64,000 bases of DNA from Nanobdellota archaeon (GTDB taxonomy: Archaea > Nanobdellota > Nanobdellia > Pacearchaeales > GW2011-AR1), in the NCBI GenBank assembly GCA_030648155.1, contig JAUSIK010000002.1, forward strand, positions 171,458-235,457. The letters run 5' to 3'. Numbering within the stretch: position 1 is the first letter of the stretch; each line of letters opens with the position of its first letter. The notes under the pieces were generated by a model. It had not been told where the DNA came from. It saw nothing but the letters and a program-made list of their open reading frames with translations, and searched no databases. Both the position numbers and the translations under genes were made by a program. Below, piece by piece: positions 9,406-18,740 of the stretch.

Positions 9406-9630
9406 ATGACAAAGATAATAATTAATGAAAAAATAAGATTTGGTAAGCCAATAATAGAGGGAACAAGAATAACAGTAGATGAGGTTCTTGGTGCCTTAGC
9501 AGGAGGCATGACTTATGAAGAGATTGAAGAAGAATATGGACTGAAAAAGGAAGATATATTAGCGGCACTCTACTATGCTACAAAAATAATAGCGGAAGAG
9601 AGAGTGGGAAGAATAAAAATTGAAAAATGA
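9406..9630 (+). CDS. DUF433-type antitoxin
   Basis: 74 residues with the DUF433 signature: RFGKPIIEGTRITVDEVLGALAGGMTYEEI then a helix-turn-helix-like EEEYGLKKEDILAALYYA. Members pair with DUF5615 PIN-like toxins and act as antitoxin and probable autoregulator. Its stop codon overlaps the ATG of the toxin gene (ATGA), so the two are translationally coupled. Confidence 0.85.
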   Translation: MTKIIINEKIRFGKPIIEGTRITVDEVLGALAGGMTYEEIEEEYGLKKEDILAALYYATKIIAEERVGRIKIEK

Positions 9631-9989
9631 AATTCTTCTTGGATACGAATATGCCTTATTCTACCTTGAAAATATTTAAGGAATTAAATCTTGAAGCACA
9701 ACATGCTAAGGATGTTGGCTTAGAAAAAGCCAGTGATAAGGAAATAATAGATTATACAATCACACATAAATACGTTCTTATCACAAAAGATTTAGAATTC
9801 GGTAACACCTCAATTTTCCCAACAAAACATCAGCAAGGGCTAATAATTGTACGCTTACCTTTTTATTTTAAATCAGCCAAAATAGCAGAATTACTAAAAG
9901 AATTCCTACGATCTATTGTCATAAAGGATTTGGAAAAGAAGTTAGTAATTTTAGAGCTTGGTAAATATAGAATTAGATCTTTTAAATAA
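9627..9989 (+). CDS. DUF5615 (Mut7-C-like) PIN-fold toxin
   Basis: 120 residues. The first acidic residue is in FFLDTNMPYSTL, followed by AQHAKDVGLEKASDKEIIDY and the central VLITKDLEFG, the pattern of DUF5615 proteins, a branch of the PIN-domain ribonuclease fold. Overlap by 4 nt with the DUF433 gene marks a type II toxin-antitoxin pair. Both genes look intact. Confidence 0.83.
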   Translation: MKFFLDTNMPYSTLKIFKELNLEAQHAKDVGLEKASDKEIIDYTITHKYVLITKDLEFGNTSIFPTKHQQGLIIVRLPFYFKSAKIAELLKEFLRSIVIKDLEKKLVILELGKYRIRSFK

Positions 9990-10052
9990 TTTGATTAAAA
10001 CTTCGCCATCAACTATAGTTAAAGGATGAATCACTCATCTAATAAATACATT

Positions 10053-10247
10053 TTACCATTTATCTTTAATAGAATGTTGAAATTCTACAGAATTCTTTTT
10101 AATATGTTTGAGCGCTCCCTTCCATTTTAAAATATTATCTTCTTGAATAATTTCTATTTCAACAACATTCCCATTATCTAAATGAGCCACATCTTCATTT
10201 TCTAAAGGCACAAAATGCCCTTTCTCAAATCTTGCTTTTATTGCCAT
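10053..10247 (-). CDS. AF2212/DUF104-like antitoxin, orphan
   Basis: 64 residues. MAIKARFEKGHFVPLENEDVAHLDNGNVVEIEI fits the beta-barrel N-terminus of DUF104 antitoxins (usual form: ...Y.NG.F.PLE...L..G..V.I). Such genes normally precede a PIN toxin. Here none follows: downstream lies the 3' end of the convergent DUF5615 toxin gene. It may be an orphan, or act in trans. Confidence 0.7.
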   Translation of the reverse strand: MAIKARFEKGHFVPLENEDVAHLDNGNVVEIEIIQEDNILKWKGALKHIKKNSVEFQHSIKDKW

Positions 10248-10320
10248 ATTCTTTAAATAACCAATACTTGATAATTTAAATAAGTTTCTTTATTGATTTG
10301 AAGTTGAAGTAAAGGGGAGA

Positions 10321-11001
10321 TTATTCATATAAGAAAACTCTTTTAGGACTCAATTCTTTTATTTTAGTATATAAGGTTCTATTTTGAAGATCATCTAAAA
10401 CATGAACATAGCCTGTAACACATACTAATCGCAAAGAAATATTCTCACAAAAGCTATTTCTTACTTTTAATTCCATTATATAATCCCTTGCACCTATATT
10501 ATCATCTTTAGCTTCGGATATGAAATAGTCAGTAAGATTATATTCTTTGGAAGTATCTTCAACTTCTTTAATTTGTTTCCAAACTTTATTATTACTTGCC
10601 TCTTCAGATTTCATTTCAAATAAGATATCCTGATATTTTAGTCCTTTAAAGACTTGCGCCTCTAGTTTTGCAACTTTCTTCTCATTTCCAATTGTATTTT
10701 TTAAATCTAAATCATTAAAATATTCAAATTTTTTTCCATATCTTATACAATGTCCTCTAACTGCTCGAAATTCATTTCCAATAGCCACTCTAGATTTAAG
10801 GATAAGATGTCTTGATTCTTCAAACTTCATTACCTTTGCTAGTTCTTTACTGAAAAGAGCATAAGATCGATTAATCCACGCGTCTACTTCATAACTTCCT
10901 TCAACTAAAATAAATTCAGGTGCAATTTCAGATAATTTTCTTTCTAATCTACTCTCGCTATTCACATCCCAATGATTTGTACCGATAAGATATATTTCCA
11001 T
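10321..11001 (-). CDS. TraB/GumN-like protein (weak)
   Basis: 226 residues. The N-terminus MEIYLIGTNHWDVNSESRLERKLSEIAPEFILVEGS resembles the TraB/TIKI/GumN superfamily opening (a strand ending in GTxH, then a helix and a strand ending in VE), whose members are proposed proteases or peptide-binding proteins. The later part is helical and not clearly assigned. No signal peptide or membrane helix. The family call rests on the first 40 residues only. Confidence 0.4.
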   Translation of the reverse strand: MEIYLIGTNHWDVNSESRLERKLSEIAPEFILVEGSYEVDAWINRSYALFSKELAKVMKFEESRHLILKSRVAIGNEFRAVRGHCIRYGKKFEYFNDLDLKNTIGNEKKVAKLEAQVFKGLKYQDILFEMKSEEASNNKVWKQIKEVEDTSKEYNLTDYFISEAKDDNIGARDYIMELKVRNSFCENISLRLVCVTGYVHVLDDLQNRTLYTKIKELSPKRVFLYE

Positions 11002-11038
11002 AGAATAATTTTCATAATGGGAGTTTATAAATTCTTAC

Positions 11039-11188
11039 CTAAGCATCAGGATCATTATTTTTATCATTATCGCCATCCACGCACTTTAAGACATTTGTAC
11101 AATAAATAGAAGCTTCAAGCGGGGTACTTAGTTCTCGAATAACACTAAGATAGTCCCCCTCAGCAATACATAAAATGTTATCTATCAA
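11039..11188 (-). pseudogene. Possible remnant of a secreted or Asp-rich protein; only feature of the 376-nt gap
   Basis: In the gap 11002-11377 the minus strand has a 49-codon open stretch with normal-looking codon use (ending ...TPLEASIYCTNVLKCVDGDNDKNNDPDA). No ATG or GTG is in frame; the only candidate start is a TTG at 11188, with a stop just upstream. The Asp/Asn-rich end with two Cys resembles tails of secreted proteins. It is probably a decayed C-terminus, though a small real gene cannot be excluded. Nothing else is seen in this gap. Confidence 0.3.
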
Positions 11189-11377
11189 AAACTATTGTTT
11201 TATCTTATCGTAAATACTATTATCTTCTTTTACATAAGTTCTCTTAACTTTTGCTATATGTACTAAACTCTTATCATTAGATACAAAAGAACAAGTTTTT
11301 AATAATTATGGAAACCAATAATATATTTTTCTTTAGTCGCAAATATAAAAGATTTCCTATATTTAATTTGTATCAGT

Positions 11378-12724
11378 TTAAAGTTCACTGCCATCTTCAT
11401 AATAAATAAATTTAATTTTATCTCGCATTTTTTCAATTTTTTCTACAATTTTCCAGCTTTCTATAACCTCATCAGATCTAGCAAACATCATTTTATCCCC
11501 TTTAATAACCTCTCCCAGCAAAACAGCATATTCATCACGAGTATTGGGTCCAAATTCAAGTTCCTTAGTGAATTGAAATTTTATTTCCTTTAAACTATCG
11601 CTGTTTGCATCTCGCGTATTCATAAAAAAAATAATATCTTGTTTAGGATATATATCAATTATTGCCTTATTAGGCATTAAATTGCTTACATTCCCTTTAA
11701 GATCTACTGCTTTATAATTTATTTTTATCTGCCCATATTTTCTATTTAATTTTTTCCCAGTGCGTAAAATCAATCTAACTCCATTCCATCTTTTGGTTTT
11801 GCAATTTAAAACCAACTTGCAAAAAGTTTCAGTCTCACGATGCAAGTTAACTATCCCTGCCTTTTCTCTCTCTTCATTATAACTTCTATACTGCCCAAGC
11901 AAATGATTTTCTGCTTTTAATACTTCCAATTTTTTTAATATCTTTACTTTTTCGTCATGTATTTTTTCAGTTTCTAATCTAGAAGGCATCTCCATTAACA
12001 ATATGGATAATACTTGCAACAAATGGCTTTGAACCATATCCTTAATTGCCCCAGTATCATTGTAAAATCCTATTCGCTCACCCACTCCCAAGTCCTCATC
12101 GACAATTAGTTCAATAGAATCAATAAATTTATTGCTTAAACTGCTGTAAAATAAAGGATTATTAAATTTTAAAATATTTAAATTCTGAACAGTTTCCTTT
12201 GCTAAATAATGATCCAATCTAAAAACACTCTCTTCAGAAAATACTTTGTGAATCTCGCTGTCTAATTCTTCTGAAGATTTTAAATCACTCCCAAAAGGCT
12301 TTTCAAATACTATTCTTGTAAATCCCTTTTTTACTTTTTCGAGCCCATTGCTTTTTAGTTCTTTAACGATGGAAGGAAAAAACTTAAAGCTTGTAGATAA
12401 ATAATAAATTCTGTTGCATCCTTCAGTTTCACACTTTAACATTAATTTATTTAGTCCCGCAAGTCCATTCTTTGTAAAATCTCCTGTAAAAAATTTAATA
12501 TCTAATTTATTAATATAATCTTTATCTCTTTGTTCATTAACCGCATCAACTAAATATCTTTTGTATTCTTCATCACTCCATTTTTTCCTTGAAACACCTA
12601 TAATAGTAGAATTATTGCTAATAATGCCCTCATGAACAAGCCTTGCAAAAGCAGGAACAAGTTTCCTTTTAGTTAAATCTCCGCTTCCCCCGAAAAGAAC
12701 AAATGTAACCTCTTTTTCTTCCAT
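11378..12724 (-). CDS. zwf: Glucose-6-phosphate 1-dehydrogenase, bacterial type
   Basis: 448 residues, near the family's normal length. The first step of the oxidative pentose phosphate pathway: glucose 6-phosphate to 6-phosphogluconolactone with NAD(P)+. The Rossmann motif FGGSGDLTKRKL (11-22), EKPFG (141-145) and the substrate motif RLDHYLAKE (169-177, with the catalytic His of the DHYLxKE signature) are intact. Most archaea lack this enzyme family, so bacterial origin by transfer is likely. It is not in an operon with the other pathway genes, which lie 10-25 kb downstream. Confidence 0.95.
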   Translation of the reverse strand: MEEKEVTFVLFGGSGDLTKRKLVPAFARLVHEGIISNNSTIIGVSRKKWSDEEYKRYLVDAVNEQRDKDYINKLDIKFFTGDFTKNGLAGLNKLMLKCETEGCNRIYYLSTSFKFFPSIVKELKSNGLEKVKKGFTRIVFEKPFGSDLKSSEELDSEIHKVFSEESVFRLDHYLAKETVQNLNILKFNNPLFYSSLSNKFIDSIELIVDEDLGVGERIGFYNDTGAIKDMVQSHLLQVLSILLMEMPSRLETEKIHDEKVKILKKLEVLKAENHLLGQYRSYNEEREKAGIVNLHRETETFCKLVLNCKTKRWNGVRLILRTGKKLNRKYGQIKINYKAVDLKGNVSNLMPNKAIIDIYPKQDIIFFMNTRDANSDSLKEIKFQFTKELEFGPNTRDEYAVLLGEVIKGDKMMFARSDEVIESWKIVEKIEKMRDKIKFIYYEDGSEL

Positions 12725-12774
12725 ATTTCAACTAAAAAGAGAATATTTAAATATCTGTCTATAGGGGCAAAATA

Positions 12775-14070
12775 ATGAATAATGACTATAATTATAGAGA
12801 ATATACATTGGAGAATGGTCTTCTTGTAGCTTTGCAAAAAACCCCTCTACAAATAAAAACCCCTAAACAGACAATTACTGGACAATTAAGATTTCACCAT
12901 GGGAGTGTACACGAAAACCCAGGAGAAGAAGGGATTGCTCACTTTTTGGAACACAATGTGACAAATGGTGGTTCGAAAAAATATTCACCTGAAGATATAA
13001 AAAAAATTAGAGCCAGGTTTCCTATATATAACGCTGGAACATCCAATTCTGAAACTATGTACACTGCTGGAATTTTCCAAGAAGATTTAGAACTTTTTTT
13101 AGATTTTTTTTCCAATATTACTTTTAACCCTAGGTTAGATAATAATATTATGGAATTGGAAAGACAAAAAGTCTTAAGAGAAATTTCGGATAAAAAGGGA
13201 AGGCCAGATTTTAGGGATAGACAAATTCTTCATGAATCATTTTTTAGAAATGAATTTCACGGATATTTTGAATTAGGAAAAGAAGAAGTTATATCTAATG
13301 CAAATGAAGAAATACTTCGAAGATTTCATTCAAGGGGGTATAGCCCAAATAATGCAGATTTAATTTTAGTTGGAGCTTTGCCTAAATATGTCGAAAATCT
13401 CATAGAAGAATATTTTTCTAACATACCAATTGGTTTAGGCAAAAAATTTAATTTTCCTCAAGTTAATCCCTTAGAAAAAAAAGTAATTATTCATTCTTTA
13501 GCGCAAGATTTACAAAATAAAGATAATTTAGAAGAAAGTAATGCCGAAATATCTGTTGTCTTTGTAGTACCTCACCTTAGACAGAAATTATATTATCCTA
13601 CCGCTTTAATAAATTCTATACTGAGAAGCGGAATAAATTCTAGACTTTACAAATCTATAAATGAAAAAGCAGGGCTAGCATGTAAAATTGGAAACGATTA
13701 TAATGGGGCAGAAAATGTTGGGACAATGCATATAAGCGGACATATCCACGCAAAAAAAAAGGAACCATTCTTAGATATATTATTTAAAGTACTAAAAAAT
13801 TTTAGAGATAATCTAATAGACTATGAAGAATTAAAAACTGCCAAAATGAGATTAAGAGATAAATTTGCAAGAAACTTAGAAAATAATGAATCTTTATTAG
13901 ATGATGTTATACAATTAAAACTTGATTATAATATTACTATTGAAGATTATTTTTCCAATATAGCTAGAATCACTAGAAAAGATATTCGCGAAGTTGCTCA
14001 AAAATATTTCCCGAATGGCAGAGAAGATGAAAATTATGTTTTACTAATTAGAGACCCATTAAAAGAATAA
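12775..14070 (+). CDS. M16 family zinc peptidase (pitrilysin/insulinase-like)
   Basis: 431 residues, the length of the PqqL/processing-peptidase-like single M16 units. The inverted zinc motif HFLEH (56-60) is seen, preceded by EEGIAHF, and the distal region ELERQKVLREISDKKGRPD fits the helix carrying the third ligand. The C-terminal half has the second, inactive domain with the usual Arg/Tyr-rich SGINSRLYKSINEKAGL. Probably a cytosolic oligopeptidase. It is divergent from zwf with only 50 nt between starts. Confidence 0.88.
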   Translation: MNNDYNYREYTLENGLLVALQKTPLQIKTPKQTITGQLRFHHGSVHENPGEEGIAHFLEHNVTNGGSKKYSPEDIKKIRARFPIYNAGTSNSETMYTAGIFQEDLELFLDFFSNITFNPRLDNNIMELERQKVLREISDKKGRPDFRDRQILHESFFRNEFHGYFELGKEEVISNANEEILRRFHSRGYSPNNADLILVGALPKYVENLIEEYFSNIPIGLGKKFNFPQVNPLEKKVIIHSLAQDLQNKDNLEESNAEISVVFVVPHLRQKLYYPTALINSILRSGINSRLYKSINEKAGLACKIGNDYNGAENVGTMHISGHIHAKKKEPFLDILFKVLKNFRDNLIDYEELKTAKMRLRDKFARNLENNESLLDDVIQLKLDYNITIEDYFSNIARITRKDIREVAQKYFPNGREDENYVLLIRDPLKE

Positions 14071-14124
14071 AATGCTATCTTCAAGTATAATAATACTTAA
14101 AAGCTAATTTGATTAATAATAAAT

Positions 14125-14868
14125 ATGGAAATGAATTATTCTAACAAATTTCAAAACTTTACGGACAGAGCAAGAAAAGTAATGAGATTATCTAGAATGG
14201 AAGCAGCAAGTTTTAGTCATTCTTCTATTAATACTGCACACATTTTATTAGGGCTAATAAAGGAAAAATCTAGTATAGCCTCGGGATTTTTATTATATTC
14301 TGGAGTCGATGAAAAGAGAGTCTATTCACAACTAAAATTATCCCCAAATGAAGATCAAGTTGCTCCAACATTTATACCATTAGATGAAGATACCAACAAA
14401 CTTCTGGAACAGTCTTTAAAAATCAGTGAAGAGTCCAAATTGTCATATATAGGTTCAGAACACCTTTTATATGGTCTTATAAGTCCGGAAACAAAACAAT
14501 CGATAGGTTATCAGACGTTAATAGATTTAGGTGTAAATATTGAAAATATTCTAAAGCCTATTATTAGGTATATAAGATCGCCCAATGCTGAAGAACTAGA
14601 AGAAAATTGGAAAATAAACAAAAGAAATTTAACTTTAGAAAAAGCCATAGAAGCAGAAGGATTTTTAGTTGGAGAAGAATTTATTGATGATTCTGAAAGG
14701 CTCCGTAAAAATGTTTATACTATGGAAAAAAAAGGAAATGAGGAACATCTCAAATTAATTGGAGAACTTCCAACATCTTCTGCCGTCAGTGCGGTATTAA
14801 AATCAAATAATGTACCCTTAAGAGAATTTCTAGAAAGAAATAATATAATTTATATTGAAAATTATTAA
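14125..14868 (+). CDS. Stand-alone Clp N-terminal repeat domain protein
   Basis: 247 residues. Residues about 8-150 form two Clp-N repeats: FTDRARKVMRLSRMEAASFSHSSINTAHILLGLIKE and LLEQSLKISEESKLSYIGSEHLLYGL. No AAA+ module follows, so this is not an unfoldase by itself. The C-terminal part (after 165) is a further small domain of unknown type. In bacteria such stand-alone proteins (ClpS2/ClpN-like) bind substrates or regulators of Clp. It follows the M16 peptidase gene, which suggests a link to proteolysis. Confidence 0.75.
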   Translation: MEMNYSNKFQNFTDRARKVMRLSRMEAASFSHSSINTAHILLGLIKEKSSIASGFLLYSGVDEKRVYSQLKLSPNEDQVAPTFIPLDEDTNKLLEQSLKISEESKLSYIGSEHLLYGLISPETKQSIGYQTLIDLGVNIENILKPIIRYIRSPNAEELEENWKINKRNLTLEKAIEAEGFLVGEEFIDDSERLRKNVYTMEKKGNEEHLKLIGELPTSSAVSAVLKSNNVPLREFLERNNIIYIENY

Positions 14869-14905
14869 ATTGGAAGAAAAAATAAAAAAATAAAACTGTC
14901 TCCAA

Positions 14906-15418
14906 TTATTCTAAAGATTCATCTTCATCTAATTCTTCATAATAAGAGCTTCCGATCAATATCCTTCTTTCTTCTTTCCTTTCCTTGGAAAGATTTCTGC
15001 TCAAATTCATTAATTCAGGATACAAATCTCTAGACAACTTCTCGCTAAGTCCAAGGTCAGTCATTACTCCCATATAATCGTCTGCAGTTAACCTTCGGCC
15101 TTCTTGAATTCCAAAGTAAAGATGTTTTTCTTTATATTCCCTATGAGCTTCTATTAGCCCTCTAAGAATTTGCCCATATTTAGGGAAATTCTCTTCAAAC
15201 ATCTTTATTCCTTCTTTCATTCCACGAGCTTTCTTAAGATTTTCTTTCTCATCAACTCTGGCATAAACTCTTTCCCCTTCATAAGTATCTTCAATTTCAA
15301 GGGATTGAGCCTGCTTTGGCTGTCTTCTCTTAAGTTTTCCGCTCATACTTGAAATAGGAATATGAAGCCTATCCATCGCTATTAGAGATATGATTTCTTT
15401 TTCCAATGATTTTTCCAT
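14906..15418 (-). CDS. Unknown helical protein under a strong ribosome binding site
   Basis: 170 residues, charged and helical, no membrane segment, Glu/Lys/Arg-rich (KEHLYFGIQEGRRLTADDYM). The ATG is preceded by AGGAGGAATAAAAA, one of the best Shine-Dalgarno sites in the window. It is divergent from the TrmB gene, and a palindrome between them could control both. No family recognised. Confidence 0.6.
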   Translation of the reverse strand: MEKSLEKEIISLIAMDRLHIPISSMSGKLKRRQPKQAQSLEIEDTYEGERVYARVDEKENLKKARGMKEGIKMFEENFPKYGQILRGLIEAHREYKEKHLYFGIQEGRRLTADDYMGVMTDLGLSEKLSRDLYPELMNLSRNLSKERKEERRILIGSSYYEELDEDESLE

Positions 15419-15477
15419 TTTTTATTCCTCCTGTACATTTAATTAATTAAATAACAAAAAATAATCTTATAATGTTA

Positions 15478-15499
15478 TGTGGTGAGATACATCACCACA
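15478..15499. promoter_or_regulatory. Operator-like palindrome TGTGGTGA-N6-TCACCACA
   Basis: Perfect 8-bp inverted repeat with a 6-nt spacer, between the divergent genes at 15418 and 15538. It lies just upstream of the TATA-like CATATAAAAAG of the TrmB gene and also upstream of the TATA-like CATTATAAG of the other gene. TrmB-family proteins bind short GTGA/TCAC inverted repeats, so autoregulation is likely. Confidence 0.65.
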
Positions 15500-15537
15500 A
15501 TAAAAACATATAAAAAGTATAAAAAATAACTAAAATA

Positions 15538-16239
15538 ATGGAATCAGAAAAACTTATTGAAGCAGGCCTTACAAAAAATGAAAGTAAAGTATATTTGGCT
15601 TTATTAGATCTAGGCCCTAGTTTAGCAGGATTAATCTCAAGAAAAACAGGATTGCATAGAAGAACAGTATATGATACGACTGAAATGCTTATAAAAAAAG
15701 GATTAATAGGATACATTTTGAAAAATAACAGGCGTTTATTTCAAGCTTCACCGCCAATAAATATCCTAAATTCCCTCCATCAAAAACAATTAATGATTGA
15801 ACCATTAATCAGTACATTAAACGAAAAATATTCAAAAACAAAAGAAAAAGAGGAAACTAATTTTTATAAAGGAAAGGAAGGGCTTAAAGCGGTTTTTGAA
15901 GACCAGCTAAATGAAAATGAAATTTTAATACTTGGTGCCTCACTTCAAGCCTACGAGATTCTTAAATTCTATTTTCATTGGTATGACAAAAAAAGAAAAA
16001 GTAAAAAAATAAAAGTAAAAATAATAACTCAAGATAAAAATATAAAAAAAGTCCCACTCTCACAAATTCGTTACCTCCCCGAAGAATATTCTTCACCCAT
16101 TGCAGTAAATATATATGGCAAAAAAACAGCTATTATTCTCTGGGCTAAAGAGCCAATTGCAATAGTCATAAAACACCCCGAGATAACCCTAGGTTATAGA
16201 AAATACTTTGATCTCTTATGGAAAATTGCAAAAAAATGA
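15538..16239 (+). CDS. TrmB-family transcriptional regulator
   Basis: 233 residues. The N-terminal winged helix is typical of TrmB (LIEAGLTKNESKVYLALLDLGPSLAG, then SRKTGLHRRTVYDTTEMLIKKGLIGY at about 30-55), followed by a coiled-coil linker and an effector part with LKAVFEDQLNENEILILGAS. TrmB proteins sense sugars or sugar phosphates and switch sugar transport and glycolytic genes in archaea. Its place amid pentose phosphate and glycolytic genes makes it a good candidate regulator of them. The large sugar-binding C-terminal domain of classical TrmB is short here. Confidence 0.82.
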   Translation: MESEKLIEAGLTKNESKVYLALLDLGPSLAGLISRKTGLHRRTVYDTTEMLIKKGLIGYILKNNRRLFQASPPINILNSLHQKQLMIEPLISTLNEKYSKTKEKEETNFYKGKEGLKAVFEDQLNENEILILGASLQAYEILKFYFHWYDKKRKSKKIKVKIITQDKNIKKVPLSQIRYLPEEYSSPIAVNIYGKKTAIILWAKEPIAIVIKHPEITLGYRKYFDLLWKIAKK

Positions 16240-16245
16240 TTAATA

Positions 16246-16692
16246 TTAAATAAGTTCAAGTTTATTCTTTCTTGTTATTTTCTCTGATTTATAAGTGGCC
16301 AATAATGCCGCACTTACAGTACCTAAAACCGCAGAACTAAATAAAATGACTGATGCTAGAGAATAGTCACTATTTAGTTTTTCAAGATTACCTTTATATT
16401 CCATATAACTGGGCTCAAGATCAAGTAACTCTTTTTTCAAACTTTCTTCTTTGTTTACAAGTGAATTATAAAATGTATTATCTTGATTAAGTTGAATACT
16501 TTCCCTTAGTTTAGTCGGACTTTCTAATCTTAAAGTAAGTTCATCTAATTCTTCCTTAACCACTTTATATCTCGCTACATTAGATGTTTGATATTCATTG
16601 GTCTTCTGTATAAGATCATGTTGTATAATTCCTCCAGTCCCAATACCGGCAAGTGAGGTAATTAATGACAATCTATAAGCTAATTTTCTCAT
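16246..16692 (-). CDS. Two-span membrane protein with central coiled coil
   Basis: 148 residues. A hydrophobic N-terminal segment (LAYRLSLITSLAGIGTGGII), then about 80 residues of charged coiled coil, then a second membrane helix near the end (ASVILFSSAVLGTVSAALLA) and a basic tail. The coiled coil would be outside. No family recognised. Its promoter carries the AAAGTGGTATC box described separately. Confidence 0.62.
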   Translation of the reverse strand: MRKLAYRLSLITSLAGIGTGGIIQHDLIQKTNEYQTSNVARYKVVKEELDELTLRLESPTKLRESIQLNQDNTFYNSLVNKEESLKKELLDLEPSYMEYKGNLEKLNSDYSLASVILFSSAVLGTVSAALLATYKSEKITRKNKLELI

Positions 16693-16713
16693 TAAAAAAT
16701 TAACAATATTATA

Positions 16714-16742
16714 TATTTAAACTTTTCTATAGATACCACTTT
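16714..16742 (-). promoter_or_regulatory. AAAGTGGTATC box plus TATA octamer
   Basis: On the minus strand, AAAGTGGTATC (16732-16742), then 10 nt, then TTTAAATA (16714-16721), then 21 nt to the ATG at 16692. The upstream box recurs with similar spacing ahead of the genes at 19300, 24675 and, in weaker form, 47945. Confidence 0.55.
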
Positions 16743-16825
16743 AAAATAACACTAGCATACTTTTCCACCCCCACCATCTTTTTATACAAGCAATCCCTCA
16801 AAAAAGCATAAAAAAGAGAGTGTAA

Positions 16826-18652
16826 ATGTCATCCCCTATAGAAAAGGAACTGCAAGATATAGCTAACATATTAAGAAGAGATGTCTTAGAATCTACCACC
16901 GAAGCTGGTTCAGGGCACCCTTCATCTTGTCTTTCTTGTGCTGAAATAATTTCTTGCTTATTTTTTAAAGAAATGTCATTCGATCCTAATAATGCAGATA
17001 ACCCAGATAACGACGAGTTTATTTTGAGTAAAGGCCACGCAGCTCCAATTTTATACTCGGCATTATCCAGGGCAAAATGCATCAATAACCATATTAAAAC
17101 CCTAAGAAAAATATCCAGCCCGCTAGAAGGACATCCATTACCCTCATCGTTATTGCCTTGGATAAAAATAGCAACAGGCTCATTAGGCCAAGGACTTTCC
17201 ATTGGAGTAGGAATGGCACTTGCATCAAAATTAAAAAATAGAAAGTACAAAACTTACGTATTATTAGGCGATTCTGAATCAACTGAAGGGTCTATTTATG
17301 AAGCACTTCAACTAGGAGCAAACTACAAACTAAACAACCTTATTGCAATTTTAGACGTAAATCGATTAGGGCAGACAAAAGAAACAATGCTAGGCCATGA
17401 TGTAAAATCTTATTCATCAAGATTCCAACAATTTGGATGGGAAACAATCTCAATCAATGGTCATAATATTCAGCAAATTTTAGATGCTCTAGAAAAAGCA
17501 AAAAAATCTTTAAAACCAGTAATGATCATAGCAAAAACAATAAAAGGAAAAGGTGTAAAATTTATTGAGGATAAAAACGGCTGGCACGGAAAAACATTAA
17601 ATAGTCAAGAATTAAAGAAAGCCTTAAAAACTATCCCGCTAAAAGAAATGCCTAAGATCAATATTAAGATCCCTTTACAAATTATAACCAAAGAAAATAA
17701 AAAACCGGCTTCTTTTACAAAATACAATCTTAAAGAGCATGTATCTACAAGGCAAGCGTATGGAAACTCTCTAGCAAATCTTGCAAAATCAGACCAAAAT
17801 GTCTTAGCAATAGATGCAGAAGTATCAAATTCAACTCATTCAGAAGAAGTAAAGAAAAAAACGCCTAAGCAATTTATTGAAGCATATATTGCAGAACAAA
17901 ATATGATAGGAATGTCTTTGGGCTTATCTAAAAAGGGATTTAATGTTTTTACTTCAACATTTTCTGCGTTTCTAACACGAGCTCATGATCAAATTAGAAT
18001 GTCTTCTTTATCAAACCCTAACTTCACAATATCCGGCTCACATGCAGGCGTTTCAATTGGAGAAGATGGGGCGTCGCAAATGGGGCTGGAAGACATATCC
18101 CTATTCAGGTCATTGCCAAAATCAATAATTCTATATCCATCTGATGCCATTTCAACTGAAAAACTAGTCCATCTTGCTTCAATTACAAAAGGCATAAAAT
18201 ACATCCGTACCACAAGGCATAAAACTCCTCCAATTTATCCAGCAACAGAGATATTTAATTTAGGGGATTTCAAAATATTAAAGCAATCAACTCAAGATAA
18301 AGCAGTAATTATCGGAGCAGGAATTACTTTACACGAATCAATCAAAGCTTATGAAGAACTCAAGAATAAAAATATTTTTACCTCTGTTATAGATCTCTAT
18401 TGTATAAAACCACTAGACACAAGAAAATTAATTTCTTTCATTAAAACTCACGGAAATAAAGTTATAGTTGTAGAAGATCATTATAAAGAAGGAGGAATTG
18501 GAGAGATGATTTCCTCAGAATTAGTAAACACGGAAATAAAAATAAAACATCTTTCTGTAAATCAAATTCCTCATTCTGGAACAATGGAAGAATTGTTAGA
18601 TAAATACCAAATAAACTCAAAAGCTATTATACAAGCTGTTAAATCTCTTTAA
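16826..18652 (+). CDS. tkt: Transketolase, single full-length polypeptide
   Basis: 608 residues. A thiamine diphosphate enzyme that moves C2 units between pentose, triose and hexose phosphates. The N-terminal half holds STTEAGSGHPSSCLS, SKGHAAPILYSAL and the ThDP motif GDSES...NLIAILDVNRLGQ; the C-terminal half begins near 300 with STRQAYGNSLANLA and has EAYIAEQNMIGMSLGLS. In many archaea the two halves are separate genes; here they are one chain. A TATA (TTTTTATAC) and an AAAAAAGAGAGTG leader precede the ATG. Confidence 0.94.
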   Translation: MSSPIEKELQDIANILRRDVLESTTEAGSGHPSSCLSCAEIISCLFFKEMSFDPNNADNPDNDEFILSKGHAAPILYSALSRAKCINNHIKTLRKISSPLEGHPLPSSLLPWIKIATGSLGQGLSIGVGMALASKLKNRKYKTYVLLGDSESTEGSIYEALQLGANYKLNNLIAILDVNRLGQTKETMLGHDVKSYSSRFQQFGWETISINGHNIQQILDALEKAKKSLKPVMIIAKTIKGKGVKFIEDKNGWHGKTLNSQELKKALKTIPLKEMPKINIKIPLQIITKENKKPASFTKYNLKEHVSTRQAYGNSLANLAKSDQNVLAIDAEVSNSTHSEEVKKKTPKQFIEAYIAEQNMIGMSLGLSKKGFNVFTSTFSAFLTRAHDQIRMSSLSNPNFTISGSHAGVSIGEDGASQMGLEDISLFRSLPKSIILYPSDAISTEKLVHLASITKGIKYIRTTRHKTPPIYPATEIFNLGDFKILKQSTQDKAVIIGAGITLHESIKAYEELKNKNIFTSVIDLYCIKPLDTRKLISFIKTHGNKVIVVEDHYKEGGIGEMISSELVNTEIKIKHLSVNQIPHSGTMEELLDKYQINSKAIIQAVKSL

Positions 18653-18740
18653 GAGAAATTTGAATAATTCCAAATTTTGAGAAGAATTTTCAAATTTCTT
18701 GTTAGAGAAGGTTGCTATTTCTGAATTCAACAAACTTCTC

